From Hyphomicrobium_A sp965243865 (GTDB lineage: Bacteria > Pseudomonadota > Alphaproteobacteria > Rhizobiales > Hyphomicrobiaceae), in NCBI RefSeq assembly GCF_965243865.1, contig NZ_OZ251603.1:1612001-1676000 (forward strand): a stretch of DNA of 64,000 nt, given 5' to 3'. The position numbers and the translations under genes were made by a program. How positions within the stretch are numbered: the stretch's first letter is position 1; the number at the start of each line of letters is the position of its first letter. Shown here piece by piece: positions 51,580-61,054 of this stretch. The notes below the pieces were generated by a model. The model saw nothing but the letters and a program-made list of their open reading frames with translations. It searched no databases and was not told the DNA's origin.

Positions 51580-52662
51580 TCAGCGCAGCTTCAAGGTGGC
51601 GAGGCCAACGAGCGCTAAGATCACGGAAATGATCCAGAAGCGCACAACGACCGTCGATTCCTGCCAGCCCTGCTGCTCGTAATGGTGATGCAACGGCGCC
51701 ATTCGGAACACGCGTTTTCCGGTCGTCTTGTATGAGGCCACCTGAATGATCACCGACAGCGTCTCCAAGACGAACAGACCGCCGACGATGGCGAGTACGA
51801 TCTCGTGCTTCGTCGCCACGGCGATGGCGCCAAGCGCGCCGCCCAGCGCCAGCGAGCCGGTATCGCCCATGAAAATCATGGCCGGCGGCGCGTTGAACCA
51901 CAGGAATCCGAGGCCAGCGCCGATCAGCGCACCGCAGATCACCGACAATTCGCCCGTGCCGGCGACGTAGTGGATCTGCAGGTACTGAGCGAACTTGGCG
52001 TTACCGATCAGGTACGCGATGAGACCGAACGTGGCCGCCGCGATCATCACCGGCACGATGGCGAGACCATCGAGACCGTCCGTGAGGTTCACCGCGTTGC
52101 CAGCGCCCGCAATGACGAACACGCCGATCAGGATGAAGAACGGCCCCATCTCCAGTACCAGGTTCTTGAAGAACGGCAGCGTCAGCACCTGGCTGATTTC
52201 AGGCGGCCCCAGATACATCACAAGCCCGGTCGCAATCGCAGCAATGAGCAGCTCCAAGCCCAGACGCATGCGGCTCGAGAAGCCCGACGATGTGCGTCTC
52301 GTCACCTTCAGGTAGTCGTCGTAAAAGCCGATCGCGCCATAGCCGAGCGTCACGCCCAGCACGATCCAAATGTATGGGTTGGCGAGGTTGGCCCACAGCA
52401 GCGTCGCCACCGTGACGCCCGCAAGGATCATGAGCCCGCCCATGGTCGGCGTGCCGACCTTGGCAAGGTGCGTCTTGGGGCCATCGTCGCGTATCGGCTG
52501 GCCCTTGCCCTGCTTCACGCGCAACAGGTCGATGATGCCCGGCCCGAACAGCATAACGAACAGCAGCGCCGTGAAGATCGCTCCCCCCGTGCGAAACGTG
52601 ATGTATTTGAAGACGTTCAGCACGCCGATCTGGTCGCTGAAGTTCACAAGCTCATAAAGCAT
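51580..52662 (-). CDS. mraY: MraY: lipid I-forming translocase
   Basis: A 360-residue integral membrane enzyme with ten spans that transfers phospho-MurNAc-pentapeptide to undecaprenyl phosphate. Signature motifs: DDYLKVTRR, NAVNLTDGLDGLA and the cytoplasmic MAPLHHHYEQQGW. The frame opens earlier, but the ATG at 52662 matches the family N-terminus (MLYELVNFSD). It starts 28 bases after the murF stop. Confidence 0.97.
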   Translation of the reverse strand: MLYELVNFSDQIGVLNVFKYITFRTGGAIFTALLFVMLFGPGIIDLLRVKQGKGQPIRDDGPKTHLAKVGTPTMGGLMILAGVTVATLLWANLANPYIWIVLGVTLGYGAIGFYDDYLKVTRRTSSGFSSRMRLGLELLIAAIATGLVMYLGPPEISQVLTLPFFKNLVLEMGPFFILIGVFVIAGAGNAVNLTDGLDGLAIVPVMIAAATFGLIAYLIGNAKFAQYLQIHYVAGTGELSVICGALIGAGLGFLWFNAPPAMIFMGDTGSLALGGALGAIAVATKHEIVLAIVGGLFVLETLSVIIQVASYKTTGKRVFRMAPLHHHYEQQGWQESTVVVRFWIISVILALVGLATLKLR

Positions 52663-52690
52663 TCCACTCTCCGAATGGCTCGGCGCCCTC

Positions 52691-54115
52691 TCAGCGGCTG
52701 GCCGAGGCCGTAACCTGTTGATCGCCCTGTGCCAGCAGCGCGTCGACGAGCAACGCCATGCGCGAGCCAAGTGAACCTTTGATCATCACAACATCGCCCG
52801 CCTGCACGGCCTGACCGAGCGCGGCGGCAATTCCCTCCGATGTCGGCGCCCATGCCCCGCGGCGCCTTCCCGGCAGCGCCTCGTAGAGCCGCCGCATGTT
52901 GTCTCCACTAGCAAAGACCAGATCGACCTCGGCGGCGTCAACGGGCTCGTTGAGCGCAGCGTGCAGATCTCCGGCATTTTCGCCCAGTTCCAGCATGTCG
53001 CCGAGCACCGCGATCCGCCGCGGAAAGCGCGTCCGCGGCACCGTCGCCATGGCAGCCAGCGCCGAGCGCATCGAGGCCGGATTGGCGTTGTAGCTCTCAT
53101 CGATGACAAGAATTGACCCGCCCGGCACGCTCACCTCGCGACGCTCCCCGCGCCCTTTCGGGGCCTTGACGTCGCCGAGGGCCGAAATCGCCCGTTCGAC
53201 GTCGACACCCAGCGCGTCCAGCGCAGCGACGACGGCGAGAGAGTTCTGTGCAATGTGGGCCCCCGGAGCGCCGACGCGATAGGCGATCCGCCGCCCGCCA
53301 ATGCTGACGACGATCTCCGATCCATCGGCTTCGAGCGAGAACACTTCGGGCCGGACGTCGGCGTTTTCATGGCGGCCGAACGAGACAACGCGCGCCCCAT
53401 GCTCGCGGGCGCGCCGCGCCAGCAGCTCGAAATGCTCGTTGTCGCGGTTGAGAATGGCCACCCCGCCCGGCTCCAGCCCCGAGAAAATCTCCGCCTTCGC
53501 CTCGGCGATCTTCTCCGTCGTGCCGAAAAATTCCAGATGCACCGGCTCGACGGTCGTCACGATGGCGACGTGCGGGCGCACCAGCGCCGTCAGCGGAATG
53601 ATCTCACCCGCGTGGTTCATGCCGATCTCGAACACGCCGAAACGCACATCGGCCGGCATGCGGGCGAGCGTCAGCGGCACGCCCCAGTGATTGTTGAAGG
53701 ATTTCTCCGCCGCATGCGTGGCCCCGAGCCGGGACAGGCATGCGCGCAGCGCCTCCTTGGTGCCGGTCTTGCCGACACTGCCCGTCACCGCCACGATGCG
53801 CGCGTCCGTCCTCCGCCGTGCCGCCGCGGCGATGTCGCGCAGGCCATGCAGCGTATCGGCGACGCGCAGCAGCGCCCCATCGCCATCGCGCCGCTTGTAG
53901 CTCGTCGACACCAGCGCCGCCGCCGCGCCCTGCCCGAAAGCCTGCAGCACGAAGTCATGCCCGTCGCGCACGTCGCGCAGCGCCACGAACACCTCGCCCG
54001 GCTGCAAGCTGCGCGTGTCGAGCGAAAAGCCGGTGATCGGCACATTCGGCGTCCCATCGGCCACGCCGATGGCCGCCGGCACGAGATTGTCCCACGTCCA
54101 CAAGGATCCGCTCAT
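52691..54115 (-). CDS. murF: UDP-MurNAc-tripeptide--D-Ala-D-Ala ligase
   Basis: A 474-residue Mur ligase that adds the D-Ala-D-Ala made by DdlB, the last cytosolic step of UDP-MurNAc-pentapeptide synthesis. SLDTRSLQPGEVFVALRD (UDP-binding domain), ATP loop TGSVGKTGTKE, GMNHAGEI and VIDESYNANPASM are visible. It begins 3 bases after the murE stop. Confidence 0.96.
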   Translation of the reverse strand: MSGSLWTWDNLVPAAIGVADGTPNVPITGFSLDTRSLQPGEVFVALRDVRDGHDFVLQAFGQGAAAALVSTSYKRRDGDGALLRVADTLHGLRDIAAAARRRTDARIVAVTGSVGKTGTKEALRACLSRLGATHAAEKSFNNHWGVPLTLARMPADVRFGVFEIGMNHAGEIIPLTALVRPHVAIVTTVEPVHLEFFGTTEKIAEAKAEIFSGLEPGGVAILNRDNEHFELLARRAREHGARVVSFGRHENADVRPEVFSLEADGSEIVVSIGGRRIAYRVGAPGAHIAQNSLAVVAALDALGVDVERAISALGDVKAPKGRGERREVSVPGGSILVIDESYNANPASMRSALAAMATVPRTRFPRRIAVLGDMLELGENAGDLHAALNEPVDAAEVDLVFASGDNMRRLYEALPGRRRGAWAPTSEGIAAALGQAVQAGDVVMIKGSLGSRMALLVDALLAQGDQQVTASASR

Positions 54116-54118
54116 CTC

Positions 54119-55570
54119 TCAATCGCGCTCCAGCGCCTTGCGAACCTCATCGTGGTCCGAGAACGGCAATATCCTGTCGCCGACGATCTGCCCGGTTTCA
54201 TGGCCCTTGCCGGCGACAACGAGAACATCGCCAGCCCCCAGCATGGCAACGCCCCGGGCAATCGCCTCGGCGCGGTCGCCGATCTCCTGCGCACCTGGAG
54301 CTGCAATCAGAATTTCCGCGCGGATCGCCTCGGGCTTTTCGGTGCGCGGGTTGTCGTCCGTCACGATGACGACGTCCGACTTCTCCACCGCGATCGAGCC
54401 CATGATCGGCCGCTTGCCCTTGTCGCGGTCGCCGCCGCAGCCCATCACGCAAATGAGCTTGCCGGTCGCGAACGGTCGTAGCGCGTCGAGCACCGCAGCC
54501 AGCGCCTCCGGCTTGTGCGCGTAATCGACGACAGCCATCCCGCCACGCGCCTCACCGACGATCTCCAGGCGCCCTTTGACGCCCTTCAGGCCCTGCAGCG
54601 CCGGCAGCACGTGCCCGGCAACTTCGCCGGTGGCAATAGCGAGACCTGCTGCAACCAGCGCATTGGCCGCCTGATAGTCGCCAAGCAGCGGCAGTCGAAC
54701 ATCGAACACCCGGCCTTCATGCGCCACCGACATGCGCTGCGCAAAGCCCTCGCGCACGAGACGCTCTAGCTTCAGGCCCTCGCCCTTACGTCCGACCGTG
54801 AACACGCGCCGGCCCGCATCCTCGGCAGCGGCAACGGCACGGTCGCCGCCCTCGGCATCCGTGTTGACGACAGCCGTGCCGTCCTCCGGCAGCAGGTCGG
54901 TGAACAGGCGCAGCTTTGCCGCCAGATAGTCTTCGACGGTCGGATGATAATCGAGATGATCACGGCCGAGATTTGTGAAAGCGGCCGCCTTGATACGCAC
55001 GCCGTCGAGCCGATGCTGGTCGAGCCCATGCGAGGATGCCTCGAACGCCAGATGCGTGATGCCTTCCGCCGCGAGTTCTGCCAGCGTCTTGTGCAGCGAT
55101 ACCGGATCGGGCGTCGTCAGCGAGCCGTAGACCGCGCCATCCGGTTTGACGACGCCGATGGTCCCCAGCGACGCCGCCTTGTGTCCCAGCGCCGCATAGA
55201 TTTGCCGCGTGAAATCCGCAACCGACGTTTTCCCGCTGGTGCCGGTCACGGCCACGGTCGTTTCGGGCTGCTGCAGTCCGTAGAAGCGTGACGCCATCAG
55301 CGCCAGAGCGCGCCGCGGCTCCACCGCCCGCACGACCGGCACATCGCCGGCCTCCGTAGCTTCGGCGTCTTGCCCTGCAAGGATCGCCACCGCTCCCTTG
55401 CCAACCGCGTCGGCAATGAAGCGCGCCCCGTCCGCTTTCGATCCGGCGATGGCCGCGAACACGAAACCGGGACGCACGGTGCGGCTGTCAGATGTGAGGC
55501 CGGCAACCTCGACATTTCCAGCGCCCGCCGGCGCGATGGCATCGGCCCCGATGAGTGAGGACAGAAGCAT
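54119..55570 (-). CDS. murE: UDP-MurNAc-dipeptide--meso-diaminopimelate ligase
   Basis: A 483-residue Mur ligase. ATP loop TGTSGKTSVADF, the carbamylated-Lys region, and the DNPR motif (VTDDNPRTEKPEAI), which binds meso-diaminopimelate, show that the wall is of the mDAP type. GGAG precedes the ATG at 55570. It is followed by murF and preceded by ftsI with a gap of 115 bases. Confidence 0.97.
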   Translation of the reverse strand: MLLSSLIGADAIAPAGAGNVEVAGLTSDSRTVRPGFVFAAIAGSKADGARFIADAVGKGAVAILAGQDAEATEAGDVPVVRAVEPRRALALMASRFYGLQQPETTVAVTGTSGKTSVADFTRQIYAALGHKAASLGTIGVVKPDGAVYGSLTTPDPVSLHKTLAELAAEGITHLAFEASSHGLDQHRLDGVRIKAAAFTNLGRDHLDYHPTVEDYLAAKLRLFTDLLPEDGTAVVNTDAEGGDRAVAAAEDAGRRVFTVGRKGEGLKLERLVREGFAQRMSVAHEGRVFDVRLPLLGDYQAANALVAAGLAIATGEVAGHVLPALQGLKGVKGRLEIVGEARGGMAVVDYAHKPEALAAVLDALRPFATGKLICVMGCGGDRDKGKRPIMGSIAVEKSDVVIVTDDNPRTEKPEAIRAEILIAAPGAQEIGDRAEAIARGVAMLGAGDVLVVAGKGHETGQIVGDRILPFSDHDEVRKALERD

Positions 55571-55685
55571 GGTTCTCCTAGTGTCCTGACCGCGACCCTG
55601 CCGCGGATGATGTGGCGGACTATACGATCATCACACTAGTGCTATGGAACGCAACGCATCGACAGACGTGCCGGTGAGCAGATCC

Positions 55686-57434
55686 TCACCGCGTTTCATA
55701 TTTTGCGCCGGAACGAGCGTCAAACGCTACGCTTGGAGCACCCGCCGCTGCGGCTTGCGTCGGCAATATACCCAGAAGCGGACCAACGCGCCCGATCACC
55801 CGGCCCGCCGTCGGCGCGGCATTGAGCGAAGCCAGCACTTCCCCCGACGACGCCTTCGTTCCCTGCGGCTCGAAGATCATCACGAAGACCAGGTAGCGCG
55901 GGCTATCCATCGGAAACGCCGCCAGAAACGACGAAATCACCGACTTCTCGCGGTAGCCGCCCACGCCCGGCATCTCAGCCGTGCCGGTCTTGCCGCCCAC
56001 TTGGTAGCCTGCAACCTCCGCGCGCTTTCCCGTCCCGACGCGTTCGGCAACGTTCCGGCGCATCAGATCGCGCATTTTCGCGCTCGTCGCCGTATCGATC
56101 AGCGGAATTACCGCCACGCCCGAGTCGGCTGGGCGCTTGACGAACGTCGGCGTGACCTTGCGACCGCCGTTGACCACGCTCGCCGCCGCCGCCGCAAATT
56201 GTAGCGGCGCCACCGCGATACCGTGACCATAGGCAATCGTCATCGTCTCGATGTCACCCCAGCGCTGCGGGAGCTGCGGCGGCGCAATCGGCCCCGCCTC
56301 CGTGCGCATCGGGTCCAGCAATTGCATCTGGCGCAGGAAGTCCCGGAAGCGCTGCGGCCCTGCCTGCATCGCCAGCATCGCCGCGCCCACGTTCGAAGAA
56401 TGCAGGAAAATTTCCGCGACTGTCAGCGGCCGGCGCAGCGGGTGCAGGTCCTTGATCGTGAAGCCCCCGGCCGACAGCTCCTTGCGCACATCGACGATCG
56501 TCTCCGGCGTCGCCAACGCCGCATCGAGGGCCATGGCGATTGTCAGTGTCTTGAAAACGGATCCCAATTCGAACGTCGAGCCTGCCACCTTGTCGAGATT
56601 GGCCGGCTCCTGGCTGGTGTTGGGAAAGGCCGGATCGACCCCGGGGAAAGATGCCGACGCCAGCACCTCGCCGCTGTTCACATCCATCACGATGGCGGCC
56701 GCGCCCTTGGCCTCGTAGAGCTTCATCGCCTCTTGCAGCTCGGCCTCAACGGCATGCTGCACGCCGATGTCGATCGAAAGGCGCACGGGCGCCCGCTCGG
56801 CGAGCGTCGCCCCTTGCACCGATTCGACGCCGACGACGTCGTCAACATAACGCTCGATCCCGGAGACGCCCTTGTTGTCGATGTTGACGTAGCCGATCAG
56901 ATGCCCGGCCAGCTTTCCGCCCGGATACGCGCGGCGCAGCTCGCGGCGGAAGTCGAGCCCAGGTAGCCCTAGATCGTGCACCGTCTGCGCGACACGCGGA
57001 GACAGGCCACGGCGCACCCAGACGAAACGGCGGGTGCGATCCGAAAGGTCTTTACGCAGCGAGGCGCGATCGAGATCGTTGAACACGAGCGCGAGCTTTT
57101 CGATCACCTCGTCGCGATCGATCACGCGTGCCGGATCGGCGAACAGCGAATAAGCTTCGACGTCGGTTGCCAGCAGCCGCCCATTGCGGTCGACGATATC
57201 CGGCCGCGCGAAGCTTTGCGCCACCGTCTCGCTCATCGAGATCGAGCTATCGCCCAGCCCCATCAGCGCGAGGCGCACGAGCTGCGCCCCGATCGCCATG
57301 AAGAACAGCGCAACGCCGACCGTTGCGATCAGCGTGCGCAGCGGCCCATTGGCCGAGCGCGGCTCCGCTACAACCTCGCCGGCCGCATCATGCTCAACGT
57401 TTCTGTTGCCGGCGCCCCGCTCCAACTCAGTCAC
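55686..57434 (-). CDS. ftsI: FtsI: septal peptidoglycan transpeptidase (PBP3)
   Basis: A 582-residue class B penicillin-binding protein with one N-terminal membrane span (TLIATVGVALFFMAIGAQLV), a pedestal domain and a transpeptidase domain. The catalytic motifs are SVFK (in ELGSVFKT), SSN (in HSSNVGA) and KTG (in GGKTGTAE). It works with FtsW. The start is GTG at 57434 and overlaps the ftsL stop by 8 bases. A 115-base gap before murE could hold an internal promoter. Confidence 0.96.
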   Translation of the reverse strand: MTELERGAGNRNVEHDAAGEVVAEPRSANGPLRTLIATVGVALFFMAIGAQLVRLALMGLGDSSISMSETVAQSFARPDIVDRNGRLLATDVEAYSLFADPARVIDRDEVIEKLALVFNDLDRASLRKDLSDRTRRFVWVRRGLSPRVAQTVHDLGLPGLDFRRELRRAYPGGKLAGHLIGYVNIDNKGVSGIERYVDDVVGVESVQGATLAERAPVRLSIDIGVQHAVEAELQEAMKLYEAKGAAAIVMDVNSGEVLASASFPGVDPAFPNTSQEPANLDKVAGSTFELGSVFKTLTIAMALDAALATPETIVDVRKELSAGGFTIKDLHPLRRPLTVAEIFLHSSNVGAAMLAMQAGPQRFRDFLRQMQLLDPMRTEAGPIAPPQLPQRWGDIETMTIAYGHGIAVAPLQFAAAAASVVNGGRKVTPTFVKRPADSGVAVIPLIDTATSAKMRDLMRRNVAERVGTGKRAEVAGYQVGGKTGTAEMPGVGGYREKSVISSFLAAFPMDSPRYLVFVMIFEPQGTKASSGEVLASLNAAPTAGRVIGRVGPLLGILPTQAAAAGAPSVAFDARSGAKYETR

Positions 57435-57741
57435 CCCTCTTCTGCGAGGTGGTGCTTCCGGTCGCCATCACGCGCGACAGAGCCGCATCCGGACTGACGG
57501 CAAGCTGCTGCTCCGAGGCTGGTGCAAGACCCATTGCGCGCGCCAGCGGCTCGATGCGCTCCGGTCGCGCCAGATGTGCACGCTCCGCTTTGAGAACGGC
57601 AATGTCGCCGCGCGCCTTCTCGATCGTGCGCTCCTGTTCCGAGACGCGTACCTCGAGCTGGCGGGTGTCGTAATTGCTGGAGTAGAGGACGAACGCGCTG
57701 GCGAGGGTGATCAAAAGTGCAGCGAGAATGACGAACCGCAT
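57427..57741 (-). CDS. ftsL: Cell-division protein FtsL
   Basis: A 104-residue bitopic protein: short cytoplasmic start, membrane span (FVILAALLITLASAFVLYSS) and a periplasmic coiled coil (VSEQERTIEKARGDIAVLKAE). It pairs with FtsB and activates FtsWI. The frame opens earlier, but the ATG at 57741 has GGGAGG seven bases upstream and gives the normal topology. Located between rsmH and ftsI, where ftsL is always found; sequence conservation of the family is low, so position matters in the call. Confidence 0.88.
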   Translation of the reverse strand: MRFVILAALLITLASAFVLYSSNYDTRQLEVRVSEQERTIEKARGDIAVLKAERAHLARPERIEPLARAMGLAPASEQQLAVSPDAALSRVMATGSTTSQKRGD

Positions 57742-57763
57742 CGCTTGCCTCCCTGCTACCCAC

Positions 57764-58789
57764 CTAGCCTCGCAACGACGGCACCCCCGGCAAGTCTTCA
57801 TCCAGCGGCCAGGCCGGCGCTTCTGTGCGCAGTCCCGCCCGCAACCGTGCCGATCTGGCGCGGGAGTTTACCGCGAGTTCTTCTTTCGAAGGAGTTAACG
57901 GACGCGGGTTAACAATCTCAAAACTGGGTAGATTCAATTTTACCGATTGCGGCGGCAGGTGCCGTGATCCCTGGGATTCCTTACCGGCCCGCTGCTGCAA
58001 AAACCGCTTCACGATGCGGTCCTCAAGCGAATGGAAGGTCACCACGACCAGCCGCCCGCCCGGCTTCAGGCAGCGCTCTGCCGCCCCCAGCGCCCGCGCC
58101 AGTTCACCCAGTTCATCGTTCACGTAGATGCGTAGCGCCTGGAATGTCTTCGTCGCCGGATGCTGATCATCGCCACGCCGCCCGCCCACGGCGCGCGAGA
58201 CGATCTCCGCCAGCGCTCGCGTCGTGGTGATGGGTGATTCGCCCCGCGCACGCACGATCGCCCGGGCTATCCCGCGCGAGCGCCGCTCATCGCCGAGCGC
58301 AAAGATGATGTCGGCCAGTTCTTCTTCCTCGGCCCGATTGGCGACATCGGCCGCCGACGTGCCCGCCGACGACATCCGCATGTCGAGCGGCCCGTCCGCC
58401 ATGAACGAGAATCCGCGCCCGGCCTCGTCGATCTGCATTGAGGAGACGCCGATATCGAGCACCACGCCGTCGACCGGCGCCACGCCCTGCTCGCGCGCCG
58501 CATCCTCCAGTTCGGAAAAGCGTGATTCCAGCAGCGTCAGCCGGTCGCCGAGCTGCTGCTCCAGAGGCTGCCCGCCGATGATCGCCGATGGATCGCGGTC
58601 GAGCGCCAGCACGTTGCAATCCGCCGCGTCGAGGATGGCGCGCGTATAGCCGCCCGCCCCGAAGGTGCCGTCGATATACGTTTCACCGCTTGCGGGCTTC
58701 AGGCTCGCCAGCACCTCGGCGAGCAGCACGGGGATGTGGCGCGCACGACCAGCGTCAGTTGAGTTTCCTGACCGGCGGCGCGCCGTCAT
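57764..58789 (-). CDS. rsmH: 16S rRNA m4C1402 methyltransferase
   Basis: A 341-residue SAM-dependent enzyme (formerly MraW) that N4-methylates C1402 of 16S rRNA. SAM motif I YIDGTFGAGGYTRAIL, HIPVLLAEVL near the start, VLDIGVSSMQID and the C-terminal VVTFHSLEDRIVKRF are all present. The ATG overlaps the mraZ stop as ATGA. Confidence 0.96.
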   Translation of the reverse strand: MTARRRSGNSTDAGRARHIPVLLAEVLASLKPASGETYIDGTFGAGGYTRAILDAADCNVLALDRDPSAIIGGQPLEQQLGDRLTLLESRFSELEDAAREQGVAPVDGVVLDIGVSSMQIDEAGRGFSFMADGPLDMRMSSAGTSAADVANRAEEEELADIIFALGDERRSRGIARAIVRARGESPITTTRALAEIVSRAVGGRRGDDQHPATKTFQALRIYVNDELGELARALGAAERCLKPGGRLVVVTFHSLEDRIVKRFLQQRAGKESQGSRHLPPQSVKLNLPSFEIVNPRPLTPSKEELAVNSRARSARLRAGLRTEAPAWPLDEDLPGVPSLRG

Positions 58790-59295
58790 CCCCGTGCTCC
58801 TTCGCTGCCGTCATCCTCATCCGAGGATAAACGGCTCCCCGCGCCGAAGAGCTTACGTGTCTCGTGGATTTTTGCCCGCGCGCGCTCACGCCGCTCGGCG
58901 AAGCGCTCCGGGCTCCACATTTGAAACTTGTCGCCAAGGCCGACAAAAGTGACCTGGGATGAAAGCCCCGCATGGGTGCGAAGACTCTCAGGAAGGCTGA
59001 TGCGGCCGTCCCCATCGATCGTGAGGACCTGAACGTCGCCGTAGAGTGCGACAGAGAGCTCGTCCCGCTCGTCCGAATAGTCCGGCAGGCCTGCGAGAAG
59101 CCCATCGATCTTTTTTGCAAGTCTCTCGCCGCCTGCATCGAGCGCAGGAGCCTCGAGCGCGGGGTAGCAGTAGATGCCGCCTGCGCCTCCTGAGGCATAG
59201 CCATCGCGATCGAGAACGGCACGGAAAGGTGCTGGCACGGAGACGCGCCCCTTAGCATCGATCTTGTTTGTGAATGTCGAGACAAAGCGGTCCAT
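58786..59295 (-). CDS. mraZ: MraZ transcriptional repressor of the dcw operon
   Basis: A 169-residue protein with two SpoVT/AbrB-like DNA-binding repeats (KGRVSVPAPFRAVLDRDGY and DGRISLPESLRTHAGL). MraZ forms ring oligomers that bind spaced TGGG-type repeats upstream of its own gene and adjust expression of the division operon. The C-terminal ~25 residues (acidic, DEDDGSEGARG) extend beyond the E. coli protein. First gene of the dcw run. Candidate binding boxes lie at 59469-59503. Confidence 0.95.
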   Translation of the reverse strand: MDRFVSTFTNKIDAKGRVSVPAPFRAVLDRDGYASGGAGGIYCYPALEAPALDAGGERLAKKIDGLLAGLPDYSDERDELSVALYGDVQVLTIDGDGRISLPESLRTHAGLSSQVTFVGLGDKFQMWSPERFAERRERARAKIHETRKLFGAGSRLSSDEDDGSEGARG

Positions 59296-59637
59296 CCCCT
59301 TTTCGCAGCCTCGCGCACTTCACTCAAAAACAACCGCACATGGTGGAGCCTGAGCTCCCTTCACCTGATGCACCGGCCGGGGGGCCGTGGCGGTCGCTCG
59401 CGTCTGCGAGCCCTCATTCGAGACCGGCGCCCTGCCACGGGACCCTGCCCGGTGCGGTCGGGCATTCATGGGATCGCATGGGATGAAATGGGCGTCAATG
59501 GTTTGTTAAGGATTTCCACCGGGCAAACTTGGGTTGCAGTGCCCGCTGTGGGCTCACGGACGCAGCTTGCGCTTCCCTGCTGGTGCACCTAGGGACGACA
59601 ACAAGCGTTTCCCGCCTCAACTGCAGGATTTCAGACG
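59296..59637. other. Divergent control region between mraZ and the DHFR-like gene
   Basis: 342 bases. It contains the four phased TGGG-type boxes near 59469-59503, a TTGACG (59490-59496 region, minus strand) that could be a -35 element for mraZ overlapping the boxes, and otherwise unremarkable G+C-rich sequence. The mraZ leader would be about 170 bases long. I see no RNA gene. Confidence 0.45.
59469..59503. promoter_or_regulatory. Candidate MraZ operator: four boxes at exact 10-bp spacing
   Basis: On the plus strand TGGGA, TGGGA, TGGGC and TGGTT begin at 59469, 59479, 59489 and 59499. The pattern TGGGN plus five bases is the known MraZ recognition arrangement in E. coli and Mycoplasma-like species. 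Three boxes are exact and the fourth is degenerate. They overlap a TTGACG promoter-like sequence on the mraZ strand. Confidence 0.7.
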
Positions 59638-60051
59638 ATGCGAATACCCGACGTGCGCTCGATGATTGCGATTGGTCTATCCGGCCAGCTGGGCCTCAAC
59701 GGCCACCTCCCGTGGGAGGGCAACCCGGGACCGGAATACAAAGAGGACGTCGCAAACTTTTTCGCCAAGACCCGCGGCCATGTTCTACTCGCCGGGCCAA
59801 CCACGGCGCGCGCCGTCCCCGATCACGAGCGCAAATACATGACGATCGTCGAACTGCGTTCGCACATGCACCCGCAAGAGACGCTGGCGAAATTCCCCGG
59901 CCGCGTCGTCTACATCGGCGGCGGCCCCCCGGTGTGGGACGTCTATGCCAAATACATCCATCACTGGGACATCAATCGCCTTCCCTACGACGGGCCAGCG
60001 GATCGATGGTTCAATCCGAACTGGCTCGTCGCGGGAGGGAACGCGAGATAA
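59638..60051 (+). CDS. Short dihydrofolate reductase-like protein
   Basis: A 137-residue protein with the outline of DHFR: first strand MIAIGLSGQLGLNGHLPWE (matching the Leu-Pro-Trp substrate loop), an Asp that could correspond to the catalytic acid (EDVANFF), GHVLLAGPTT and the NADPH-loop VVYIGGGPPVWDVY. It is about 25 residues shorter than typical chromosomal DHFR (about 160), with the middle region compressed and the C-terminal strand shortened. It may be a reduced functional enzyme or a degenerate relative. No thymidylate synthase gene is adjacent. It is divergent from mraZ, and the ribosome site is weak. Confidence 0.6.
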   Translation: MRIPDVRSMIAIGLSGQLGLNGHLPWEGNPGPEYKEDVANFFAKTRGHVLLAGPTTARAVPDHERKYMTIVELRSHMHPQETLAKFPGRVVYIGGGPPVWDVYAKYIHHWDINRLPYDGPADRWFNPNWLVAGGNAR

Positions 60052-60061
60052 AGAGCGGCGC

Positions 60062-60382
60062 CTACCGGCAGCAGCGGCGCTGACGCGGTGCGTACACGTA
60101 GGGCTGCACGTAGCGCTGACGCGGCACGTACACCGGAGCCGGATAGTAGGTGTAGGCCGGCCCCACGACGTAGCCGCAGCAGCCCGAATAGACCTTGCGC
60201 GGATAGTAGGAATAGGACGGCGGCACGACGTAGACGACGGGCGGGCCGTAATAGACTTCCGGATAGAGCGGGGCGTAGTCGCGATACCAGCGGTACGCGC
60301 GAGCCTCCGCGTTGTCGGCGGTGACGCCGAACGCCGTGACAGCCGCGACGGCGCACAGCAATGACATGAGCAGCTTACGCAT
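60062..60382 (-). CDS. Small exported Tyr/Pro/Val-rich protein
   Basis: A 106-residue protein with a Sec signal peptide (KLLMSLLCAVAAVTAFG...). The mature part is built of repeated Tyr-Pro-Val patterns (YYGPPVVYVVPPSYSYYP, YVVGPAYTYYPAPVYVP) and ends in RQRRCCR. About one fifth of the residues are Tyr. Similar Tyr-rich envelope proteins are common in Hyphomicrobiales but uncharacterised. It converges with the DHFR-like gene, their stops only 10 bases apart. Confidence 0.7.
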   Translation of the reverse strand: MRKLLMSLLCAVAAVTAFGVTADNAEARAYRWYRDYAPLYPEVYYGPPVVYVVPPSYSYYPRKVYSGCCGYVVGPAYTYYPAPVYVPRQRYVQPYVYAPRQRRCCR

Positions 60383-60570
60383 GAAACCCTCCTTGAACCC
60401 TCATGCGAAGCTAACTTCGATTGCTTACTGCCGGATTGAAATTTTGACTGCAAAATCAAACACTAAAGCGCCAGGAATTAAAGCGAGGTTGGCGCCTGGC
60501 CGATTGCGGGACAACACCCGCGCGCGCCTTCTCGCGATGCCGGCACAACAGCTAATTTGCGATAGGAAAG

Positions 60571-61020
<450 letters not shown>

Positions 61021-61025
61021 ATGGG

Positions 61026-61054
61026 AATAAGGGTCTTTGCAGAAGCAGCGTCAA
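61026..61054 (-). promoter_or_regulatory. Sigma-70 promoter of rnpB
   Basis: On the minus strand TTGACG (61054-61049) and CTTATT (61031-61026) are separated by exactly 17 bases. The -10 element ends six bases before the predicted RNA 5' end at 61020, as expected for a start site there. Confidence 0.8.
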
